Assembly (NCBI RefSeq): GCF_040187885.1
Contig: NZ_JBDPLH010000001.1
Location: 434,001-498,000, forward strand
From: Roseateles_E cavernae
GTDB taxonomy: Bacteria; Pseudomonadota; Gammaproteobacteria; Burkholderiales; Burkholderiaceae_C
DNA: 64,000 nucleotides
Direction of reading: 5' to 3'
Below the pieces are notes generated by a model. The model saw only the letters and a program-made list of their open reading frames with translations, was not told where the DNA came from and searched no databases. Below are positions 58,923 to 64,000 of the stretch, piece by piece (within the stretch, counting starts at the first letter, position 1; each line of letters begins with the position of its first letter). Both the position numbers and the translations under genes were made by a program.

Positions 58923-60595
58923 GATCGGCAGCCCCGGCTCAGATCCCAGGCCGGCTCGTGCACGCGGCTGCGCACATCGAGCAGGCCCAGCACGGTGTGG
59001 AACAGATGGTCATGGCTCACCGGGCGCTGGGCCTGGGGCTGCAGGGCGCGGCGCAGGCAGTCGTCCGCCAGACCGGCGCCGGCGGCGAAACCCGGGCTGG
59101 CCCAGGCCACCATGGGCACACGGGTCTGCACCGTCGGCGCGATCGCATAGGGCAGGCCGTGCAGGAACAGGCCGTGCTCGCCCAGCGACTCGCCATGGTC
59201 GGAGACATAGATCAGCAGCGAATCGACCTTGTCGGCCTGGGCCTTCAGCTGCGCTATCGCGCGGGCCAGCAGATGGTCGGTGTAGAGCAGCGCGTTGTCA
59301 TAGGCGTTGACGATCTGCTGCGCTGTGCACTGCTGCAGATCATCGCTGCGGCATTCGGGCTGGAAGCGGGCGAACTCGCGCGGGTAGCGGCGGTGGTAGG
59401 CCGGGCCGTGATTGCCCAGCATATGCAGCACCCACAGCTGGGTGCCCTGTGCGGCCCGCAGGCGCTGGTCCAGGTCATGCACCAGACCTTCATCCAGGCA
59501 GCGGCCCTCGGCGCACAGGCCCGGCGCGTTCTGCGCATCGACCTGCTCGCTGGGCAGGTCGGCGCAGACGCCCTTGCAGCCGCTCTGGTTGTCGCGCCAC
59601 TGCACGGCCACGCCGGCACGGGCCGCCACATGCAGCAGCGAGTCCTGGCCGCGGATGCGGGCCTCGTCATAGTCGCGCCGCCCCACCGCCGAGAACATGC
59701 AGGGCACAGACACCTCGGTATTGCTGCCGCAGGTCACCACCGGCCCCAGATTGGCCACGCCCAGCCGGGCCAGCTCCGGCGTGGTCTGGCGCGCATAGCC
59801 CGACAGCCCCCAGTTCGCATCGCGTGCGGTCTCGCCCACCACCAGCACCAGCACCAGGGGCTTGCGGCGCTGCGCCCAGGAGGAGCCCGGTGCCGCGTCC
59901 AGGCCCACCGGCTGGCGCGGGTGGGCGGCGCCACGCGCCTCGCCGATCGCCACCGCCGCGCCGGACCACAGGTAGTTGGCCGGCGTGATCAGGTAGCGCA
60001 GCTCCTTGTTATTGCGCATCAGCGACGAGAAGGGCTGGTAGATCGAGAACAGGCTGGCCAGCGCCGTCAGCAGCGCAAAGCCCAGCAGCGCCAGCCGGCG
60101 CCCGGCCGCACGCAGCCAGCTGGGCTCGGGTCGCAGCCGCAGCCGGCTCAGCACCAGCAGGGGCAGGCCGGCGTAGAGCAGCAGATGCAGCAGCAGGGCC
60201 GGGCTCAGCAGCTCGCGGGCCTCGGCCGCATCGCTGCGCCACACATTGCGCAGCATCGACGGGTCGAGGAAGACGCCGTAGGCCTGCATGAAATAGCTCG
60301 CGAACGCCGTCCCCAGCGTCAGCAGCACCAGCAGCGGCTTGAGCGTCCAGCGCGTGGCCAGCAGGCCCAGCAGCAGCAGATGCAGCGAAAACACCAGCAG
60401 CAGCAGCGCCAGCGCGAAGCCCCAGCTGGCCGGCTCGGCCGCGCTGCGCCCCTGCAGGGCCGCACTCAGGAACAGACGGTTGGCGCTCAGGGTCCAGAAC
60501 AGGGCGGCCAGCACCAGCCAGGTGTTGGCACCGAGCGACAGGCTCGCCAGGCGGTAACGGCGCCACAGGGAAACAGGGAGGGACAGACTTTGCAT
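58919..60595 (-). CDS. eptA: Phosphoethanolamine transferase (EptA family)
   Basis: A 558-residue enzyme with five N-terminal membrane helices and a periplasmic sulfatase-like catalytic domain. The nucleophile Thr lies in GSNTEVSVPCMF (about 300); metal sites are VVGETARDANWGLSGYAR and IYVSDHGESLGEHGLFLHG. It adds phosphoethanolamine to lipid A, lowering negative charge. Six Cys in the catalytic domain suit the disulfides of the family. ATG 60595 is given; ATG 60604 is in frame. It is coupled to the PAP2 gene by a 4-nt overlap and is divergent from dgkA. Confidence 0.92.
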   Translation of the reverse strand: MQSLSLPVSLWRRYRLASLSLGANTWLVLAALFWTLSANRLFLSAALQGRSAAEPASWGFALALLLLVFSLHLLLLGLLATRWTLKPLLVLLTLGTAFASYFMQAYGVFLDPSMLRNVWRSDAAEARELLSPALLLHLLLYAGLPLLVLSRLRLRPEPSWLRAAGRRLALLGFALLTALASLFSIYQPFSSLMRNNKELRYLITPANYLWSGAAVAIGEARGAAHPRQPVGLDAAPGSSWAQRRKPLVLVLVVGETARDANWGLSGYARQTTPELARLGVANLGPVVTCGSNTEVSVPCMFSAVGRRDYDEARIRGQDSLLHVAARAGVAVQWRDNQSGCKGVCADLPSEQVDAQNAPGLCAEGRCLDEGLVHDLDQRLRAAQGTQLWVLHMLGNHGPAYHRRYPREFARFQPECRSDDLQQCTAQQIVNAYDNALLYTDHLLARAIAQLKAQADKVDSLLIYVSDHGESLGEHGLFLHGLPYAIAPTVQTRVPMVAWASPGFAAGAGLADDCLRRALQPQAQRPVSHDHLFHTVLGLLDVRSRVHEPAWDLSRGCRS

Positions 60596-60679
60596 CGCCC
60601 GCATTGCAACCGGCGCCGATGAAGCTGAGCTTAAGCAAGCCGGCCTATGCTGCGGCCATCCCCAGCCCGACACCGCCTC

Positions 60680-61072
60680 ATGAGCCCACCCGACGACAAG
60701 ACCCCGACCAGCGCCTTCAAGAGCCGCTCCGGCCTCGCCCGCCTGTGGCGGGCCACCGGTTATTCCTGGGCCGGGCTGCGCGCCGCATGGCGGCACGAGG
60801 CGGCGTTCCGTCAGGAGCTGGCCGTCGGCCTGCCGCTGATCGCGCTGGCCTGGTGGCTGGCACCGGACCGCTGGCAAGCCCTGCTGCTGACGGCGGCCAT
60901 CGTCCAGGTCTGGCTGGTGGAGCTGCTGAACTCGGCCATCGAGGCCCTGGCCGATGCGGTGACGGTGGAGCGCCATCCGCTGCTGGGCCGGGCCAAGGAC
61001 CTGGGCAGCGCGGCCGTGATGCTGAGCCTGCTGCTGGCCGTGGGCGTCTGGCTGGCCGTGTTCTGGCCCTGA
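60680..61072 (+). CDS. dgkA: Diacylglycerol kinase
   Basis: A 130-residue integral membrane kinase with three helices. The catalytic block VELLNSAIEALADAVTVERHPLLGRAKDLGSAAVML carries the conserved E-x2-N-x3-E and the nucleotide-binding Asp/Lys. It phosphorylates diacylglycerol left when phosphatidylethanolamine donates its headgroup, which is the by-product of the neighbouring EptA reaction. The two genes are divergent, and eptA-dgkA clustering is common. ATG 60680 is used; the frame opens upstream with a less likely ATG. Confidence 0.93.
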   Translation: MSPPDDKTPTSAFKSRSGLARLWRATGYSWAGLRAAWRHEAAFRQELAVGLPLIALAWWLAPDRWQALLLTAAIVQVWLVELLNSAIEALADAVTVERHPLLGRAKDLGSAAVMLSLLLAVGVWLAVFWP

Positions 61073-61119
61073 GCGAGCCGCCTCAGCGTGCAAGCGCTCA
61101 GGCGTTAGGATGCCGCCCC

Positions 61120-61506
61120 ATGAATCAGAAACTGGGTTTGGCCCTGGCGCTGGCGGCGCTGCTGGCGGGTGGCGTGTTCTTCGGCTGGCAGGGCGTGATC
61201 TTCGCGCTCACCGGCGTGGTGTTCTGGCTGCTGATGCAGTTCAGCCGGCTGATGCGGGTGATGCGCATGGCCAAGGATGCGCCGATCGGCCATGTCGACA
61301 GCGCGGTGATGCTCAATGCCAAGCTGAAGGTCGGCATGCGCCTGCTGGAGGTGCTGCCGCTGGCCCGCAGCCTGGGCCGCAAGACCGCCAGCGAACCGGA
61401 AACCTTTGTCTGGACCGATCCGGGCGAGGTCTCGGTCGAGGTGGTGCTGGAGCAGGGCCGCGTGACGCGCTGGACCCTGCAACGGCCCGAGACGGGCCAG
61501 GACTGA
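61120..61506 (+). CDS. Small inner-membrane protein of unknown function
   Basis: A 128-residue protein with two hydrophobic helices at the N-terminus (LGLALALAALLAGGVFFG and VIFALTGVVFWLLMQFSRLM), then a basic loop RVMRMAKDAPIG and a soluble C-terminal part (VDSAVMLNAKLKVGMRLLEVLPLARSLGRK...FVWTDPGEVSVEVVLEQGRVTRW). It is the conserved-hypothetical type seen in many betaproteobacteria. It follows dgkA by 47 nt and converges with the PEP-CTERM gene. No enzyme motif is present. Confidence 0.72.
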   Translation: MNQKLGLALALAALLAGGVFFGWQGVIFALTGVVFWLLMQFSRLMRVMRMAKDAPIGHVDSAVMLNAKLKVGMRLLEVLPLARSLGRKTASEPETFVWTDPGEVSVEVVLEQGRVTRWTLQRPETGQD

Positions 61507-61518
61507 ACCCGGGCGGGC

Positions 61519-62118
61519 TCAGCGGCCGGCGCGGCGCCGGGCGATGAAGCCGATCGCACCGAGGCCGGCCAGCATCAGCGCATAGCTCTCGGGCTCGGGC
61601 ACCGGCGCGGCCAGCGCATTGCCCAGATAGACGGCATGCGACAGGCCACCGGTCTGCTTGCTGACCACGCCCAGCACATTGAAATCGATCGTGCCGATGC
61701 CGGCCGTGCCGCCGTCGAACAGATAGAAGCTGTAGCGGTTGGCCTGCTTCAGGCCGATCACGAACAGGCCGGTGGCCTTGGCGCCGCCGTCGAAGCTGAG
61801 CGTGAAGTCGTCGCCGAGATCGGTGAACAGGCCGTGGCCGGTCGCATCGCTCTTGCTGTATGTCAGACCGCTGCCGTAGCTGAAGCCCTTGTCGCCAAAC
61901 TCGGTGTTCAGCACCGCGATCTGGCCCTGGGTCAGTGCGCCGCCCAGATTGCCGCTGAAGGAACCGGCGCAGTCGATGAAGGCCGTCACCGAGGCGCCGC
62001 CGCCGGCCGTGCAGGCCGGGCTGCCCAGTTCGGGCTGCGAGCTCGAGGGCTTGGCGGCCCAGGCGTTATGGGCGAGTGCGAGGCAGCTCAGGGCGGCAAT
62101 GGCGATGGTTTTTTGCAT
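61519..62118 (-). CDS. PEP-CTERM sorting-domain protein
   Basis: A 199-residue exported protein. A signal peptide (MQKTIAIAALSCLALAHNAWA) precedes a beta-rich mature part with a Cys pair (PACTAGG, IDCAGSF), and the C-terminus carries a canonical PEP-CTERM: VPEPESYALMLAGLGAIGFIARRRAGR, i.e. the motif, a membrane helix and an Arg cluster. Such proteins are processed by exosortase EpsH-type systems and tied to exopolysaccharide production. No exosortase gene is in the window. ATG 62118. Confidence 0.9.
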   Translation of the reverse strand: MQKTIAIAALSCLALAHNAWAAKPSSSQPELGSPACTAGGGASVTAFIDCAGSFSGNLGGALTQGQIAVLNTEFGDKGFSYGSGLTYSKSDATGHGLFTDLGDDFTLSFDGGAKATGLFVIGLKQANRYSFYLFDGGTAGIGTIDFNVLGVVSKQTGGLSHAVYLGNALAAPVPEPESYALMLAGLGAIGFIARRRAGR

Positions 62119-62350
62119 GAAGGGGAACCGGTCACAGGGGAATGGACGCACTGTATCGGTCGCTACGGGCGCCGCCGCCGGCAAGCCCCCCGCAGCCACG
62201 GGGGTCGGCCACAGTGGCGGCCGCATGCCCGTGGCGCGGGTGTGAGATGCGTCACGCCGCGCACCGGCCAACGGGCCACGGTGCCGGGCGGCGCCGGCTT
62301 GCATAGAATCTCGCTCTCACCCATTTCTCTCAGCACAACAGGAGTTCCCC

Positions 62351-63274
62351 ATGTCCATGGAAGACCGCGACGGCAAGATCTGGATGGATGGCCAGCTGGT
62401 CGACTGGCGCGACGCCAAGATCCATGTGCTGAGCCACACCCTGCACTATGGCTGCGGCGCCTTCGAGGGCGTGCGCGCCTACAAGACCGACAAGGGCACG
62501 GCCATCTTCCGCCTGCGCGAGCACACCGAGCGCCTGTTCAATAGCGCCAAGATCCTGCGCATGAAGATCCCCTTCAGCATCGAGCAGGTCGAGGAAGCGC
62601 AGAAGCAGGTGGTGCGCGAGAACAAGCTGGAGAGCTGCTATCTGCGCCCGCTGACCTGGATAGGCTCGGAGAAGCTGGGCGTCAGCCCCAAGGGCAACAA
62701 GATCCACCTGATGGTCGCCGCCTGGGCCTGGGGCGCCTATCTGGGCGAGGAAGGCCTGAAGCGCGGCATCCGCGTCAAGACCAGCAGCTACACCCGCCAC
62801 CACGTCAACATCACGATGACACAGGCCAAGGCGGTGAGCAACTACACCAACTCCATCCTGGCCAATATGGAGGCCACCGAGGACGGCTATGACGAGGCCT
62901 TGCTGCTGGACGCCTCGGGCTTTGTCTCCGAGGGCGCGGGCGAAAACCTGTTCGTGATCAAGAACGGCGTGGTCTACACACCCGATCTGTCGGCCGGCGC
63001 GCTCAACGGCATCACCCGCAACACCATCTTCGCGATCTGCCAGGACCTGGGCCTGAAGCTGGTCGAGAAGCGCATCACGCGCGACGAGGTCTATATCTGC
63101 GACGAGGCCTTCTTCACCGGCACCGCCGCCGAGGTGACGCCGATCCGCGAGCTGGACCGCATCGAGCTCGGTGCCGGCAGCCGTGGCCCGATCACCGAGA
63201 AGATCCAGACGGCCTTCTTCGACATCGTCAACGGCCGCAATCCCAAGTACGCCGAGTGGCTGAGCCTGGTCTGA
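62351..63274 (+). CDS. ilvE: Branched-chain amino acid aminotransferase
   Basis: A 307-residue fold-IV PLP aminotransferase making Leu, Ile and Val. The PLP Lys is Lys160 in TMTQAKAVSNYTNS; the substrate loop GCGAFEGVRAY (about 34-44) and FVSEGAGENLFVI (Glu contacting the cofactor N) are in place. It starts behind AGGAG (62340-62344), 6 nt before ATG 62351. The 232-bp region before it holds a TAGAAT (62304-62309) that may be a -10 box. The zinc-finger gene follows 19 nt later, a common Burkholderiales pairing. Confidence 0.95.
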   Translation: MSMEDRDGKIWMDGQLVDWRDAKIHVLSHTLHYGCGAFEGVRAYKTDKGTAIFRLREHTERLFNSAKILRMKIPFSIEQVEEAQKQVVRENKLESCYLRPLTWIGSEKLGVSPKGNKIHLMVAAWAWGAYLGEEGLKRGIRVKTSSYTRHHVNITMTQAKAVSNYTNSILANMEATEDGYDEALLLDASGFVSEGAGENLFVIKNGVVYTPDLSAGALNGITRNTIFAICQDLGLKLVEKRITRDEVYICDEAFFTGTAAEVTPIRELDRIELGAGSRGPITEKIQTAFFDIVNGRNPKYAEWLSLV

Positions 63275-63293
63275 TCAGACTGAGAAAAAGAAC

Positions 63294-63503
63294 ATGAGCG
63301 ACACCAACAAATCCATCATCGAAGTCACCGCCCAGGACGTGCAAGGCCCCGGCGTCGTCGCCTGCCCCAACCCCAAGATGGCGCTGTGGAGCAACCACCC
63401 CAAGGTCTTCATCGACGTCACCCACGAGGGCGGCGGCAAGTGCCCCTACTGCGGCACGGTCTACAAGCTCAAGGCTGGCGAAGTGCTGCACGGCGCCCAC
63501 TGA
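63294..63503 (+). CDS. Small zinc-finger (CHCC) protein, NDUFS6-like
   Basis: A 69-residue protein of the CHCC zinc-finger family, with ligands Cys24, His35, Cys50 and Cys53 (VVACPNPKMALWSNHPKVFI and GKCPYCGTVY). The bacterial homologue of the complex I subunit NDUFS6 has this pattern, and its function in bacteria is little known. It is 19 nt after ilvE and preceded by GAGAAAAAG. In betaproteobacteria it often follows ilvE. Confidence 0.9.
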   Translation: MSDTNKSIIEVTAQDVQGPGVVACPNPKMALWSNHPKVFIDVTHEGGGKCPYCGTVYKLKAGEVLHGAH

Positions 63504-63517
63504 GCCAGCGCCAGGCG

Positions 63518-63534
63518 GGGGCGCGATGCCCCCA
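63518..63534. terminator. Hairpin between the zinc-finger gene and DUF3455 gene
   Basis: GGGGGC/GCCCCC (63518-63523 and 63529-63534) around loop GCGAT, 14 nt after the zinc-finger stop and before the convergent DUF3455 gene. There is no T run, so it is a possible but unproven bidirectional 3'-end structure. Confidence 0.4.
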
Positions 63535-63545
63535 CCGGTTCGGGC

Positions 63546-64000
63546 TTACATGCTGTAGAACACGTAGTCGGCCTGATAGGCCACCTGGCGGCGCTCGCCC
63601 TTGTTGGCCATGCCACAGGCCACCGCCGGCGCCACGCCGCCCTGTGTCTTCAGGCGCTGGATGTGGCTGACGCCCTGCATCGCGCCCATGCCGTTTGCCG
63701 CCGGGGTGGCGGGGTCGGCCTTGACCAGTTGCAGCGGGATGCTGCCCGGCGTGCCCGGTGCCACGGCCAGCTGCTTGCCGGTAACCTTGGAGCCATCGTT
63801 GGCCTCCCAGGTCGGGCCGCCGTAATACTTGCCGACCACCGCGCCGGCCGCGTTCTTCAGCGTGGCCACCGGGGCAACGAAGACCCATTCGTACTGGCCG
63901 GCCGCCTTTTCGCGGCACTCATAGCTGATCTCGCCGGCACCGACGGTCCACATCGTCTGCTTGCTGCCGGCCGGCGCGCGCACCGCCTCGGGCAGCGCGG
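63546..64000 (-). CDS. DUF3455 family protein, 5' part outside the window
   Basis: The frame is open from the window edge to TAA at 63546-63548, giving about 151 visible residues. They contain the DUF3455 block LPEAVRAPAGSKQTMWTVGAGEISYECR, then QYEWVFVAPVATLKNAAGAVVGKYYGGPTWEANDGSKVTGKQ and VSHIQRLKTQGGVAP, with a pair of Cys (YECRE and VACGM). The family is of unknown, probably extracytoplasmic function. The missing 5' part should encode a signal peptide. A GTG at 63983 is an internal codon. Confidence 0.85.
   Translation of the reverse strand, partial: ALPEAVRAPAGSKQTMWTVGAGEISYECREKAAGQYEWVFVAPVATLKNAAGAVVGKYYGGPTWEANDGSKVTGKQLAVAPGTPGSIPLQLVKADPATPAANGMGAMQGVSHIQRLKTQGGVAPAVACGMANKGERRQVAYQADYVFYSM

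Overview
The window is high-GC DNA with tightly packed genes, frequent ATGA/TGATG overlaps and many 3'-overlapping convergent genes. Two Burkholderiales-type trimeric porins, the NMT1/TauT-style and LivK-style uptake genes, a PEP-CTERM protein, a CHCC zinc-finger gene next to ilvE and orphan extracytoplasmic binding proteins all fit a free-living betaproteobacterium of the order Burkholderiales (Roseateles/Pelomonas/Rubrivivax-like). The placement is inferred from gene content and style, not from a marker gene. No rRNA, tRNA, CRISPR array, phage or intact insertion sequence was recognised. One assembly gap (30 C then 118 N) lies at 51823-51970.

Region 1 (1-25 kb) is mostly housekeeping with a recurring D-amino-acid/peptidoglycan theme: a LysR regulator (cut by the window edge), D-Ala-D-Ala dipeptidase, a Tat-exported LD-carboxypeptidase, two tandem soluble TPR histidine kinases, lipoprotein PBP4 (dacB), an ornithine-cyclodeaminase-family gene, a large TonB receptor with a clear terminator, a second LD-carboxypeptidase coupled to D-amino acid dehydrogenase, an aromatic aminotransferase, and alanine racemase. 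A Crp/Fnr regulator diverges from a DUF2332 gene across a perfect 16-bp palindrome.

Region 2 (25-30 kb) holds LysE and DMT exporters, radA, a CHASE-PAS-GGDEF diguanylate cyclase and a binding protein directly upstream of it.

Region 3 (30.4-53.9 kb) looks like a catabolic island. It encodes 3-hydroxyanthranilate dioxygenase with all catalytic residues, a CoxG-like protein, a molybdenum hydroxylase (CoxL, CoxS, CoxM) with an aldolase-family protein and aspartate dehydrogenase in one operon, a porin, a GntR/FCD regulator, two VOC proteins, an FAH-family hydrolase, a 2-hydroxyacid dehydrogenase, an ABC importer, an alpha/beta hydrolase, a second DHDPS-family enzyme, a RidA protein resembling 2-aminomuconate deaminase, a RutE-like nitroreductase, an Lrp regulator and kynureninase. 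Four divergent promoter regions in this island (37.8, 39.9, 44.6 and 52.6 kb) each carry the same 9-mer TGTATACAT 34-53 nt before a start codon, and each has a degenerate second copy offset by exactly 20 bp. I read this as one regulon, probably run by the GntR protein encoded inside it. The likely substrate is an amino-hydroxy-aromatic or N-heteroaromatic compound related to the kynurenine pathway; the exact substrate cannot be told from sequence alone. The island is interrupted at 40.5-43.5 kb by four small exported, ankyrin or coiled-coil genes.

Region 4 (53.9-64 kb) has a second porin, an exported LVIVD-repeat protein with a small cytochrome c and an orphan LivK-type binding protein, then an envelope module (PAP2 phosphatase, phosphoethanolamine transferase, diacylglycerol kinase), a PEP-CTERM protein, ilvE, a zinc-finger protein and a DUF3455 gene cut by the window edge.
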